This document shows positions 36,254-45,732 of a DNA stretch of 64,000 nt, piece after piece. Source of the DNA: Methanolobus sp. GTDB lineage: Archaea; Halobacteriota; Methanosarcinia; Methanosarcinales; Methanosarcinaceae. Each line of letters starts with the position of its first letter. The first letter of the stretch is position 1. Below the pieces are notes generated by a model. It searched no databases, was not told the origin of the DNA, and was given only the letters and a program-made list of their open reading frames with translations. The position numbers and the translations under genes are program-made. Location of the stretch: NCBI RefSeq assembly GCF_016278385.1, contig NZ_JADQBY010000005.1:1-64000 (forward strand), given 5' to 3'.

Positions 36254-37855
36254 TTAGAATGCCTTTTTTAAAGTAAACCAAAAAATACTTCCTTTACCAT
36301 CTGTGTTGTTGTCCACGCCTACTTCTCCACCGTGAAGTTCGACAATTCTCTTAACTATGGCAAGCCCAAGTCCACTTCCCTTTATACTACCCTTGTCGAC
36401 CTGTTTGAATCTTTCGAATATCATCGTTTTGTCTTCATTGCTAATACCCGGACCCATATCAGCTATATGGATCTTCCATTTATCGCCAATGTCAAGGATA
36501 TTGATAACTATTTTTCCTTCTTGAGGGCTGTATTTTATAGCATTGGACAGCAGATTCAGGAATACTTCCTCTATAAGCGGATTAATGAGGGAAGGATAGT
36601 TTTTGGTTGGGTTAAAGTACAGTTTAATGTATTTTTTACCCATTTCATGCCCAGTGTTGATGATGACTTTCTCCAGAATAGGCACAAAGTCTTGCTTTTC
36701 AAACCTGATATCGTTAATTGATTCGAGTTTGATGAACTTGGATGCCGATTCTATCATATAAATCATTTTTTCGTTGTTTTTGTGTATTTTGTTAAGCAAT
36801 TTTTTCTTGTTTTCTTCTTCTTCAATTGTAGTGAGTTCTTCGGTAAAACCCCTGATAATATTTGCAGGGTTGAGCAGATCATGTGTCAATACATCAGTGA
36901 ATAAAACTTTGAGATAGTTTGCATCTTCAAGTTCTTTTGTATATTTTTGGAGTTTCTCTTCAGCCTGCTTTCGTCCAAGGGCTTCAGCAATCACATTAGC
37001 CATAGACTGCACAAAATGCATATCATCGTTTGTGAATACTCTTTTTTGTGTTGTGTGAACGTTCATAACCCCAAACGGCTTGTCTTTGTTTCCGATAATT
37101 ACGTCCATGCCGCTGATAATCCCATGATCGTTCAGGAGGGATAAACCACTGAATCTCTCATTTGTGTTTTTCTCATGGACCATTGCCGATTCATGTGAAT
37201 ACAGAGTGTAGCAGACAATTTCATTTTTCTTATTTTCAGGCTTATTGTCTGATTTTTCTTCCCAGCCCACACCTGCAACCATGACAGGCTCAGAATCCTC
37301 GTATTTCATTATCCTGCAATATTCAACGTCAAGTGTGCTGGCTACAAGTTTGACAGATTCCTGTATAAGAGTCTCAAGCTCCACTCCGGCAAGTCCGTCC
37401 TGTCCCAATTTTGCAACGGCAGCGTGTTGCTTCTCCCTCATCTGCAAGACTTTTTCAACAGCTTTACGTTCACTGATGTCTTTTGCATGTCTCACAACCA
37501 TTACGACATTGGAATTATCGTCAAAAACAGGTGATAGCTCAATAAGTTTTGTTTTGTTATCAAGAGGGTCTTCAATCTCAAATTTCCTGCATGTACCGGT
37601 TGCAAATACTTCAAGTAACTGGCATGTTTCGCAGGGCTTGCTTTGCTTCATCAGGCAGCTGTAGCAGAAGGGGTGCCCCTGTTTTTCGTTTGTAGGTATG
37701 GACTCACAATTCTTCCAGTTACTTGTCACAATTTTCAGGTCACGGTCTATTACGACTATGAGATCCTGTACTGACGACAGGGTCTTTTTTAGCAGGTTGA
37801 GCTGTTGATCTTTTAGCTCATCGTTTTTTTCTTCACAAATCGGAATATCGACCAC
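36254..37855 (-). CDS. Cytoplasmic histidine kinase: PAS, GAF, HisKA, HATPase
   Basis: A 533-residue soluble sensor kinase. A PAS domain (about 22-135) carries a four-cysteine cluster CYSC...CETC that may bind metal or heme. A GAF domain spans about 155-295, a coiled linker follows, and the phosphoacceptor box is TDVLTHDLLNP (near 328-338). The HATPase domain has N-box NLLSNAIKYSPQEG, DMGPGIS and GSGLGLAIVKRIVELHGG. No response regulator is next to it. The stimulus is unknown; the Cys cluster suggests redox or a gas. Confidence 0.9.
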   Translation of the reverse strand: MVDIPICEEKNDELKDQQLNLLKKTLSSVQDLIVVIDRDLKIVTSNWKNCESIPTNEKQGHPFCYSCLMKQSKPCETCQLLEVFATGTCRKFEIEDPLDNKTKLIELSPVFDDNSNVVMVVRHAKDISERKAVEKVLQMREKQHAAVAKLGQDGLAGVELETLIQESVKLVASTLDVEYCRIMKYEDSEPVMVAGVGWEEKSDNKPENKKNEIVCYTLYSHESAMVHEKNTNERFSGLSLLNDHGIISGMDVIIGNKDKPFGVMNVHTTQKRVFTNDDMHFVQSMANVIAEALGRKQAEEKLQKYTKELEDANYLKVLFTDVLTHDLLNPANIIRGFTEELTTIEEEENKKKLLNKIHKNNEKMIYMIESASKFIKLESINDIRFEKQDFVPILEKVIINTGHEMGKKYIKLYFNPTKNYPSLINPLIEEVFLNLLSNAIKYSPQEGKIVINILDIGDKWKIHIADMGPGISNEDKTMIFERFKQVDKGSIKGSGLGLAIVKRIVELHGGEVGVDNNTDGKGSIFWFTLKKAF

Positions 37856-38104
37856 CCCATAATCGAAGGCAGAAGGCCTTTTTAAATAGGTTATAAGGAT
37901 TAACCAAATTATATCAATGGTATAATTGTATAATATTGATATTCTGGTGAAGAACTGTCTCAGATTCTAATATTTATATGTATCTTGTATAAACAAATCT
38001 CATTATGAGTATGATGTCAATTTATGGGTGTTTACTTTCCTTCTCCCCTGTAAAAAAAGTCTAAAACCTATATGGGGAGGTCCGATTAAATGATAAGAAG
38101 TTTG

Positions 38105-38148
38105 TATATCAAATATCAAATAATTAGCAAAAAGCAATATTTGATATA
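38105..38148. terminator. AT-rich inverted repeat after the ion channel gene
   Basis: Perfect 12-bp arms TATATCAAATAT (38105-38116) and ATATTTGATATA (38137-38148) with a 20-base loop, five bases beyond the channel stop codon. It may act as a transcript end. The rest of the ~300-base gap up to 37856 is AT-rich with no gene that I can support. Confidence 0.4.
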
Positions 38149-38152
38149 ATCC

Positions 38153-39007
38153 CTATAATTCTGTGCCGCAGTGTTTGCAAAATCGGGCATCTGCATCATT
38201 ATTAAGATTGCCGCAGTGCTCACAGGTGATTATTGGTCTTGCCCTTTCCCTTGCATCTATAGAGGCCAAGCTCATTTCGGCTGTCACGATACCTGTTGGA
38301 ACAGCAATCATGCCAAAACCCAGAATCATAACAAAAGAAGCAAGGCCAATTCCAAGTGGTGTCTTCGGTACAAGGTCCCCATATCCAACAGTTGTCAGGG
38401 TCACAATGGCCCAGAATATACTGAGAGGTATGCTTGTGAATCCATTCTCCTCACCTTCTATCAGATACATGAGCGACCCGATAATGACCACTAGTGCAAG
38501 TACCGTGAAAAGGAAAACAGTTATTTTCCTTCTGCTGGCTTTCAGTGCTCTAATTAACAGTTCGGCTTCATTCATGTACTTGACCAATTTGAGAATACGA
38601 AATATCCTCAGGACCCTGAGTATTCTTATAACCAGCAGGAATTGGCTCCCTGGCAGGAAAAGACTCAGGTAGGTTGGGACTGTTGCCAGCAGATCAACTA
38701 TTCCAAAAAGACTTGTTGAATATCGGATCTTGCTTTTGACACATATAAGACGGAGGATGTATTCAATCGTAAAAAGTATTGTGAAAAACCATTCTATATT
38801 ATAGAGCAATTCTCCGTGTCCAATTCTAAAGGATTTGACACTATCCAGCATAACTACAAAAACACTTAGCAAGATGCTTATTATAAGTAAGATATCAAAA
38901 TATTTTCCGACAGGCGTGTCTGCCTCAAATATAACATCATAGAGCCAGCCTCTCCAGTTACTGGAATCGGGCCTGTTATCATAATATCTATCTTCGTATA
39001 CGACCAT
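38153..39007 (-). CDS. Voltage-gated-type potassium channel with C-terminal zinc ribbon
   Basis: A 284-residue protein with six membrane helices. The fourth is Arg-rich (IRILRVLRIFRILKLVK), as in voltage sensors. The pore has TLTTVGYGDLVP, the potassium selectivity filter. A short C-terminal zinc ribbon (CEHCGNLNNDADARFCKHCG) is added. The frame extends to a TTG at 39028 inside dinB, but ATG 39007 has GAGGG seven bases ahead and leaves ten bases after dinB. Confidence 0.88.
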   Translation of the reverse strand: MVVYEDRYYDNRPDSSNWRGWLYDVIFEADTPVGKYFDILLIISILLSVFVVMLDSVKSFRIGHGELLYNIEWFFTILFTIEYILRLICVKSKIRYSTSLFGIVDLLATVPTYLSLFLPGSQFLLVIRILRVLRIFRILKLVKYMNEAELLIRALKASRRKITVFLFTVLALVVIIGSLMYLIEGEENGFTSIPLSIFWAIVTLTTVGYGDLVPKTPLGIGLASFVMILGFGMIAVPTGIVTAEMSLASIDARERARPIITCEHCGNLNNDADARFCKHCGTEL

Positions 39008-39017
39008 CCGCTTTCCC

Positions 39018-40106
39018 TCAAAAATCAAACAAGCTTTTTTGCCCTGTATTTTCCTGCAGGTTATCTACCCTGACACCTATACGCCTGAAGTTCATCTCAC
39101 TTTCCTCAAGGAACTGGTTCATCAGTTCCTTTGCATTCTCACTGAGAATATCCCTGCAACTTACAACGTGATTTAATGTTCTACTTTTTGTTGAAGTTTT
39201 GAAGTTCGAGAATATAACAGTTACTGTTACCGAACGGAAAGACACTTTTCTGGTTTTGACTTTGCTTATGACATCATCCATGAGTTCATCAAGTAATGAA
39301 AATATCATATTCTCATTTCTGCTGTCATGTTTAAGGGATGCCATCCTGCCTATCTGGTCAGTTGCTGTCCTTTCTTTCACGGGAGTTTCATCAACACCTG
39401 ATGCAGCCTGCTTGAGCCATGTACCTTTGTTCTTCCCAAAAACAGAGATAAGTTCCATGGCATCATAAGCAGCAAGTTCTTCAATGGTTCTTATCCCCAG
39501 TTCAGATAATTTATCTTCCGTGACCTTTCCAATTCCCCACAACTTCTTCACAGGCATGGGTTTGAGAAAACCCTGTGTATCTTCCGGCTTGATGACAGTT
39601 ATACCATCCGGTTTCCGGAAAGATGATGCCATTTTGGCAATTAGCTTGTTAGGACCTATACCTACTGAACATGTTATCCTTTCACGGGCCTTTACTTCCT
39701 TTTTTATTCTCAGGCCTATTTCCTCTGCAAGTTCATAGTCGCCTTTGCAGGATTCTGTAATGTCCAGGAACGCCTCATCAATACTTATTTTCTCAAAGGC
39801 TTCATCCATATCAGAATTAGATTTCAATATCTCCATCACTTTTGCAGAAACTTCCTCGTAGAAAGGCTTGCGAACAGGCAGGAATACAGCATCAGGGTTT
39901 TTGGATTTTGCCAGTTTGCATGGCATTGCGGAATGAATACCTGCTTCTCTGGCAACATAATTGGATGTGCTTACGGCTCCGCCAGATTCGTTCCTGTTAG
40001 AATACATGCAGACTACAACGGCCTTTCCTTTAAGAGAAGGGTCCTCTCTTTCTTCTATAGCTGCGTAGAAGTAGTCCATGTCCACATGGATTATCACACG
40101 TTCCAT
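39018..40106 (-). CDS. dinB: DNA polymerase IV (DinB, Y family)
   Basis: A 362-residue lesion-bypass polymerase. IHVDMDYFYAAIEE carries the first metal ligands, KISIDEAFLDIT the catalytic Asp-Glu, and CSVGIGPNKLIAKMAS and LWGIGKVTEDKL the helix-hairpin-helix part of the thumb. The C-terminus ends in NTGQKSLFDF, a PIP box that should bind the PCNA clamp. It is followed by the channel gene. Confidence 0.95.
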   Translation of the reverse strand: MERVIIHVDMDYFYAAIEEREDPSLKGKAVVVCMYSNRNESGGAVSTSNYVAREAGIHSAMPCKLAKSKNPDAVFLPVRKPFYEEVSAKVMEILKSNSDMDEAFEKISIDEAFLDITESCKGDYELAEEIGLRIKKEVKARERITCSVGIGPNKLIAKMASSFRKPDGITVIKPEDTQGFLKPMPVKKLWGIGKVTEDKLSELGIRTIEELAAYDAMELISVFGKNKGTWLKQAASGVDETPVKERTATDQIGRMASLKHDSRNENMIFSLLDELMDDVISKVKTRKVSFRSVTVTVIFSNFKTSTKSRTLNHVVSCRDILSENAKELMNQFLEESEMNFRRIGVRVDNLQENTGQKSLFDF

Positions 40107-40157
40107 TAGTAAGTAAGAAGGTTCAAGTGCTTTTTATTGTTAACTGCTACTTTACTC

Positions 40158-41216
40158 TCAGAGTATCGGGTCTCTGCAATCTACATAGATACTGCTGAAA
40201 TCAGGTAGTCTTCCTGAAATTGGTTTTGCGTAAAGGTACATTGTTTCAGAGAGTGGTTTGAATTTCTTTGCTATCCCAAGTATCGGGTCATCAGGGTCTA
40301 TATATGCCCCGAAGAATTCACATTTAGTGTCGAACATGAGATTATTACAGTAGTTCATTGTCTCTTCCATTGCCAGAGCATGTTCAGGTTCAAATGCGTG
40401 GTCTACAATGGAATGGAATCTGAAGAACTTGCCTTCAGGTGGAATTCTTGGCATACTGATAAAATGCCTGAGTATTCCGTAGGCATTTGCCATGAGCTTC
40501 CACATCATTGGTTCTTTTGTATATGCCATTTCCATGAGAACCGAAGAGTCCCAGAAACCTCCACAGGCGACAATTTTACCTTTCCATTTTGCCACAAGGA
40601 AGTTCTCAATTCCGTATCCAAGTACACGATTTGCGTATGTCCTGAAACTAGGAGCAGTAAATGGAGAAAACTGAGCCTTTCCATTGTAATAATTGTTAAT
40701 GAGCCTTACAGCTTCAGGCAGGTCCTTCTCGTCTATTCTTGCAAGTTCATACTCCCTTTCTGCATGCTCTTTCTTATATGCGGATATTGCAATTATCCTG
40801 ACATCCCTTTCCTGAATGTATCCAAGCTTTTCAAAAAGCTTCATGGAAGGTTCATTTGGTTCGTATATATAACTGTAGATATGTGAAGCTTTAACTTCAT
40901 GCGCAGCTTTCTCTGCTTCTCTCAGGAGTTTGACCGCTAGCCCCTGTCTCCGGTAATCAGGATGAACCATCACTTCAGCCACATAGACATATTTTTGTTC
41001 GGGACCCTGTTTTATAGTCCATCCTATCCATCCTGCAGTTGTCTCATTTTCTTCTGCAACACGAATTTCCCAGTTATCGTAAAGTTCATACCTTGCAGTT
41101 ATATCCGGTCCCTTATCAACTGCCACTGCGCATTCTTCATTTCCTTCGGGACATAGTCTCTCAATACTCAGCAGGGCTTCGTTATCTTCTTCTTTAAAAG
41201 ATCTGATATTTACCAT
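40158..41216 (-). CDS. GNAT-family N-acetyltransferase, two-domain
   Basis: A 352-residue protein. The N-terminal GNAT domain (about 1-150) has VMVHPDYRRQGLAVKLLREAE, the acetyl-CoA loop, and NEPSMKLFEKLGYIQ. The second half (about 155-352) contains LVAKWKGKIVACGGFWD and looks like a degenerate GNAT or ligand domain. The substrate is unknown. Confidence 0.82.
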   Translation of the reverse strand: MVNIRSFKEEDNEALLSIERLCPEGNEECAVAVDKGPDITARYELYDNWEIRVAEENETTAGWIGWTIKQGPEQKYVYVAEVMVHPDYRRQGLAVKLLREAEKAAHEVKASHIYSYIYEPNEPSMKLFEKLGYIQERDVRIIAISAYKKEHAEREYELARIDEKDLPEAVRLINNYYNGKAQFSPFTAPSFRTYANRVLGYGIENFLVAKWKGKIVACGGFWDSSVLMEMAYTKEPMMWKLMANAYGILRHFISMPRIPPEGKFFRFHSIVDHAFEPEHALAMEETMNYCNNLMFDTKCEFFGAYIDPDDPILGIAKKFKPLSETMYLYAKPISGRLPDFSSIYVDCRDPIL

Positions 41217-41459
41217 TCAATTACCCCAAACCTTTTTCTTTATCTGTTCTATCTACCGGCAAACAAAAAAACCGGAAAGCAAAGTTACAACTACATGTTG
41301 CAAATTTTCTGTGCTAAAATACTCCCAAATAAATCTTGAAGTTGATTGGATATATAAGTATGGGATAATAACAACTCAGAATAAATAAAAATAAGTAAAG
41401 GTGGATGACAGGTTATTTGTAATATAGCTGTCACCTGTTTGTAGTCATGATGCTATCGT
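41217..41459. other. Gap between acetyltransferase start and cysK end
   Basis: About 240 bases. Contains an inverted repeat TGACAG/CTGTCA (41406-41434) with a 16-base loop just after the cysK stop, possibly a transcript end, and a TATA-like GGATATATAAG near 41350. No gene seen. Confidence 0.35.
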
Positions 41460-42389
41460 TTACTCTTCAAAATCGGCAAGTGCGGTACTGAGATATCTCT
41501 CGCCGGTGTCAGGCAATATTACAACTATGAGTTTTCCGGCATTCTCTTTTCTTCTTGCTACCTGCAGAGCTGAATGAAGAGCCGCTCCACATGAGATTCC
41601 TGCAAGTATCCCTTCCTTTTTTGCAAGCTGTCTTGCAGTTTCAAAAGCGTCGTCATTGCTGACCCTGACAACTTCGTCAATGATCTCCGTATTCAGCACA
41701 TCAGGAATGAAACCGGCACCAATTCCCTGTATCTTGTGTGGACCGGGATTACCGCCGGAAAGAACTGGAGAATCCTCAGGTTCAACTGCTATTGCTTTAA
41801 AAGATGGTTTTCGGGATTTGATGACTTCTGAAATTCCGGTAATGGTTCCGCCTGTACCCACACCGGCCACGACAAAGTCTACTTTGCCATCGGTATCCTT
41901 CCATATCTCCTCAGCCGTTGTGCGGCGGTGGATATCAGGATTAGCAGGGTTCATGAACTGTTGAGGGACAAAGGCATTGGGAATCTCTTTTGACATTCTT
42001 TCGGCCTCATCTATGGCTCCGTTCATGCCTTTACTTTCTGGTGTCAGGACAATCTCAGCGCCAAGCAACCTGAGTATTTTTCTTCTTTCGATACTCATTG
42101 TGTCAGGCATGGTCAGAATGAGACGATACTCTTTTGCAGCACAGACAAATGCCAGTCCAATACCGGTATTTCCTGAAGTTGGCTCTATAATGACCGTATC
42201 TTTATTGAGGTATCCATCCTTTTCAGCTGTCTCTATCATGTTCAGAGCGATACGGTCCTTGACAGAACTTAACGGGTTGAAAGATTCTACTTTTGCAAGC
42301 ACAATTGCATGGCATCCTTCAGTTATCCTGTTCAGGCGTATAAGTGGTGTATTACCAACTGTTTTAGTAATGTCTTCATAGATTCGGAT
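41460..42389 (-). CDS. cysK: Cysteine synthase (O-acetylserine sulfhydrylase) with non-standard start
   Basis: A PLP enzyme making cysteine from O-acetylserine and sulfide. SSVKDRIAL holds the PLP lysine, [12 protein letters not shown] the phosphate loop, and [10 protein letters not shown] and GISCGAALH further sites. The earliest standard start (GTG 42302) would cut off about 30 residues, including the conserved [11 protein letters not shown] that is plainly encoded upstream in the same frame. An in-frame TAA lies at 42405-42407, and no ATG, GTG or TTG occurs between it and that segment. AGAGGAG at 42398-42404 is spaced for an ATC codon at 42387-42389, so I start there. The cysE gene lies just upstream. 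Confidence 0.8.
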   Translation of the reverse strand: MRIYEDITKTVGNTPLIRLNRITEGCHAIVLAKVESFNPLSSVKDRIALNMIETAEKDGYLNKDTVIIEPTSGNTGIGLAFVCAAKEYRLILTMPDTMSIERRKILRLLGAEIVLTPESKGMNGAIDEAERMSKEIPNAFVPQQFMNPANPDIHRRTTAEEIWKDTDGKVDFVVAGVGTGGTITGISEVIKSRKPSFKAIAVEPEDSPVLSGGNPGPHKIQGIGAGFIPDVLNTEIIDEVVRVSNDDAFETARQLAKKEGILAGISCGAALHSALQVARRKENAGKLIVVILPDTGERYLSTALADFEE

Positions 42390-42462
42390 TTTCCCAACTC
42401 CTCTTTATAATAGTTCTATCCTGATGTTTCAAAATAATATGAAAATACCTTCAAATATATCC

Positions 42463-43428
42463 TCACTTTTTTTCCTTGAAGATAAGCCTTGGTTCCTCGA
42501 TCATAACTTTCGTGTCCGGTGGAACGGACTTGGTTATCCACACGTTTCCTCCGATAACCGAGCGGGCTCCTATTCTTGTTTCTCCTCCAAGGATGGTTGC
42601 ATTTGAATAGATTATAACGTCATCTTCGATAGTAGGATGCCTTTTTTCCCCACGAATAAGCTCTCCCTTTTCATCTTTTGGAAAGCTCAGGGAACCAAGG
42701 GTAACACCCTGATAGATACGTATATTGTTCCCTATCTCACAGGTCTCCCCGATAACAACACCAGTACCGTGGTCGATAAAGAATCCTTTTCCTATTCGTG
42801 CTCCAGGGTGAATATCAATTCCAACGATGCTGTGGGCATATTCAGTCATTATTCGGGGAAGTATGGATATTCCCTGCCTGTGCAACTGGTGTGCTGACCT
42901 GTAAACTGTCATGACAAATATTCCCGGGTAACTGAAAATGATTTCATCATAACTTTTAGCCGCAGGGTCTCCTTCGAAAGTGGCTACAATATCCGATGCC
43001 AGCATGGACCTTAATTCAGGGATCTTCTTCAGGAACTTCAATGTCTCCTCCTGGCCACGGTCTATGCAATCGGTACAGTCTTCTTCATAGCGGTTGCATT
43101 CCTGTATGATGCTGTTTGTTATCTGTTTTGAGAGTTTGCCAAAGAGATCGGTAATTTCGTTGCCGATGTGATATGAAAGCGTATTCCTGTCAACGGTCTG
43201 ATCCCCAAAGTATCCGGGAAAGAGAATATCTTTTATCAGGTCTATTATTTCTATAAGCGATTCTTTTGATGGTATTACAGCAGCTTCCAGATGATCAAAA
43301 CATCCTTTTTCAGAACAACTGTTTATGACCATATTCACTATTGCAGGAATCTCTGACCGGTACTTGTTATCGACCATAGAATCCAGTATTGTGCATCTTT
43401 TCTGCTCTGCCGGTGATTTGCTACCCAT
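42463..43428 (-). CDS. cysE: Serine O-acetyltransferase
   Basis: A 321-residue enzyme that makes O-acetylserine, the substrate of the next gene. The N-terminal helical domain is long (about 1-180); the C-terminal left-handed beta helix has SIVGIDIHPGARIGKGFFID, HGTGVVIGETCEIGNNIRIY and GVTLG, with hexapeptide repeats to about 300. The layout matches the EpsC/CysE type. An inverted repeat that encloses a TATA-like element lies 70-100 bases upstream. Confidence 0.92.
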   Translation of the reverse strand: MGSKSPAEQKRCTILDSMVDNKYRSEIPAIVNMVINSCSEKGCFDHLEAAVIPSKESLIEIIDLIKDILFPGYFGDQTVDRNTLSYHIGNEITDLFGKLSKQITNSIIQECNRYEEDCTDCIDRGQEETLKFLKKIPELRSMLASDIVATFEGDPAAKSYDEIIFSYPGIFVMTVYRSAHQLHRQGISILPRIMTEYAHSIVGIDIHPGARIGKGFFIDHGTGVVIGETCEIGNNIRIYQGVTLGSLSFPKDEKGELIRGEKRHPTIEDDVIIYSNATILGGETRIGARSVIGGNVWITKSVPPDTKVMIEEPRLIFKEKK

Positions 43429-43499
43429 AGTTATCCCATCTTCATCTATTTTGACCCAGTGTTTTTAACTGTTAACACTGTGAACGCATCCTGTGTTTT

Positions 43500-43530
43500 A
43501 AAGAACCGGGGCAGTATATATAGGTTCTTT
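43500..43530 (-). promoter_or_regulatory. Probable cysE promoter enclosed by an inverted repeat
   Basis: Arms AAAGAACC (43500-43507) and GGTTCTTT (43523-43530) surround GTATATATAG, a TATA-like sequence about 85 bases upstream of cysE. A repressor bound there would block TBP. The neighbouring 70-codon frame at 43472-43681 has no family features and is ignored. Confidence 0.45.
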
Positions 43531-43711
43531 TTCCGGCAAAATGCCGTATCAACCCCAATTGACCATCCACTTTCAGCAGTCCCATATAATGATTGCAGAC
43601 AATAACATTTAAAAGCTTTGAGACTTCTCGGGCAGGATTCTTATTTATTTTTTTGTGCCTGAAAGAGTGTGAATTAAACAACTTTAAATACCAGACAATG
43701 TTAAACCTTTT

Positions 43712-44869
43712 ATGAAACCTCAGCAGGATTTACTGGAGGTCATCAGTGAAGACCTGATGCCTGTAACTGAAATTGATATTAAGGCTCTGGCTGAAATTTA
43801 TGATGAGAAGGATATTTACCTTTCAGTATATCTCCCGGTGTCCGGCAGGGAAAATGAACATTTGAATCGTATATTTGTGGATTCAAGAGTAAAATCGATC
43901 AAAAAAGCTTTATCATCCAAGCTCAGGTCTGAATTTGAAAAGACCTTTGAAATGGCTGAACCCTCAATTATTGAAGCAGCATTTTCCGGTGAAAGAGGCA
44001 GAATCATATTTGCCTGCTCATCAGAATCTTTCCTTCACGTTTACAGACTGGCAGTGGAGCCTGAGCAGTCACTGGTTCTTGACACATCACCATTTTTGCT
44101 TCCATTGGCAAGGCTGAGAGCTGACTATGATGATTATGGTATCCTTCTTGTAGATTCACAAGAAGCCAGGTTTGTTTGCATACGCTCTGATCTTGCAGAG
44201 GAGAAAAAGCATCTTTCTACAGACCTGATGAACAAGCATAAAAAAGGAGGCTGGAGCCAGATGCGTTTCAATCATCTGAGAAAAGGAGCGATAAAATCCT
44301 TCCTGTCCGAAGTTGCTGATAACGTAAGGGGCACATGTGACCAGCTACAGACAAGAGGTCTCATCATTGCCGGACCCGGAGATGCAAAACAGCAACTTAT
44401 GGACTTGCTCCCACAGGATATCCGGCAGAGTGTAATAGGTGTTATTGACGTATCAATGACTATTTCCCGTGATGAGCTTGTAGAGGAAGGCGACTCTGTA
44501 TTGCATGAGAATGAACTTTCCAGATCGGGAAAAAGGGCAGCAGAGTTTAAAAACTCACTTCTGCGGGGTGGGCTGGTTGCGCATGGAGTGGAGGATGTAA
44601 GGGCTGCACTGGAACAGGCAAGAGTGAACACTCTTTTAATATTGAAAGGTTCCTCGGTTCCGGGGTGGATATGTGAAAAATGTCAGAATCTGCAGGCAAA
44701 TACTCAAGCTCCAAAAGAGTGCGACAGATGTGGGGGAATGACATCAGTGGTTGATGTAGTGGAAGAACTCTATGAGCTTGCCCAGCGCACAGGTGCTGAA
44801 GTTGAATTCGTGGAAAAAGAGGATTTCCTTGATTCCGATGATGTGGCGGGTGCTCTGCTGAGATACTAG
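43712..44869 (+). CDS. baeRF/Vms1-like release-factor-fold protein with zinc ribbon
   Basis: A 385-residue protein of the bacterial/archaeal eRF1-homologue group (VLRF1 fold). ILLVDSQEARFVCI and NKHKKGGWSQMRFNHLR (Gly179, Gly180, Gln183) correspond to the loop that carries the hydrolytic GGQ-like residues in Vms1. A later eL30-like part is followed by a four-cysteine ribbon CEKCQ...CDRCGG (near 330-350). Relatives release peptides from stalled ribosomes. Activity here is inference. It ends in TAG. Confidence 0.75.
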   Translation: MKPQQDLLEVISEDLMPVTEIDIKALAEIYDEKDIYLSVYLPVSGRENEHLNRIFVDSRVKSIKKALSSKLRSEFEKTFEMAEPSIIEAAFSGERGRIIFACSSESFLHVYRLAVEPEQSLVLDTSPFLLPLARLRADYDDYGILLVDSQEARFVCIRSDLAEEKKHLSTDLMNKHKKGGWSQMRFNHLRKGAIKSFLSEVADNVRGTCDQLQTRGLIIAGPGDAKQQLMDLLPQDIRQSVIGVIDVSMTISRDELVEEGDSVLHENELSRSGKRAAEFKNSLLRGGLVAHGVEDVRAALEQARVNTLLILKGSSVPGWICEKCQNLQANTQAPKECDRCGGMTSVVDVVEELYELAQRTGAEVEFVEKEDFLDSDDVAGALLRY

Positions 44870-44879
44870 ATATTTTCAC

Positions 44880-45200
44880 TTATCCCTGGACATATCCGAA
44901 TCCGGTTATCATTGCTATCTCGGCTCTTGCAAGCTCCTGACCGAGGTATGCAGCATGGTTGAGTGTACTTACCCATTCGTATTTGACAATTATGTGGTAT
45001 ATTGATCTTGCGTCCGGACCTTCAATGATCCTGAGCAATTCCTTATCGTAAGAATAGTGTTTTGCCAGGATTAACATCCTTTCCGTATCCGGTGCGATTA
45101 TGAAGTATCCGGCCTCATCCAGTTCAAGTTTTTCCGGGTCATCAGCCACGATAACAGAAACATTGGGAATATCAGAAAGCACAGTTTCTTCATCAGCCAT
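44880..45200 (-). CDS. DUF4346-like protein (106 aa)
   Basis: A 106-residue soluble protein. GYFIIAPDTERMLILAKHYS and STLNHAAYLGQELARAEIAM look like DUF4346, a domain found alone or fused to archaeal thymidylate synthase and related to MtrA-like proteins. ATG 45200 has GGAGG ten bases ahead; 21 more in-frame codons lie upstream without support. It converges on the baeRF gene. Function unknown. Confidence 0.65.
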   Translation of the reverse strand: MADEETVLSDIPNVSVIVADDPEKLELDEAGYFIIAPDTERMLILAKHYSYDKELLRIIEGPDARSIYHIIVKYEWVSTLNHAAYLGQELARAEIAMITGFGYVQG

Positions 45201-45353
45201 AATTGTTTCCTCCTCAGTTACAACATATAACAGGAGGGTTCCTGCGTTAACAGTACCACTCAAAACGACCCATGTATCTGGAAAAAGAACTATGATTGCT
45301 TATTTTCTCCAAAGGGAAGATATTTGATGTCTTTTTCCCGCTCCCATTGAAAT

Positions 45354-45647
45354 TTATGTTGCATGGGATTTAAGGTTACTGGAACCCGAAGATTGTAACT
45401 GTTTTGTCTTTTTATGTGAAGGCAGCTTCTTAGCCGATCCCCACATTTCTTCGAACTCACCCTGCAATCTGGCTGCAAGCTGCTGGTCCCATACCTTTGT
45501 CATTGCAATCACATTATTCTGCTCAACGGGATCGATTATACTGAATACCACTTTGTCGTTGTCAATTATCGTAAAATAGGCTGAGAACGGCTCATCCTGA
45601 TACCTGAGCTCAATATTATCGGTAATAGTGTTATATCTTGATTTTTG
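45354..45647 (-). pseudogene. C-terminal remnant of a TrmB-like regulator
   Basis: An open frame without a good start codon, directly after an in-frame TAA at 45648-45650. It encodes NIELRYQDEPFSAYFTIIDN, then DKVVFSIIDPVEQNNVIAMT and WDQQLAARLQGEFEEMWGSA. The DDKVVF and tail pattern are typical of the effector end of archaeal TrmB/HTH regulators. No DNA-binding domain is left upstream, so this is a truncated leftover. Confidence 0.6.
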
Positions 45648-45732
45648 TTATCCTCTGTATGCATCATTCCCATATCTTTTGAAGCATGACAAGATCATGA
45701 AAGCTCTAAAGATTGAATGAATTTGATAGGCT

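Noticed and set aside
43472-43681. 69-residue ORF upstream of cysE
   Set aside because: Overlaps the probable cysE promoter dyad, and its translation looks like random sequence.
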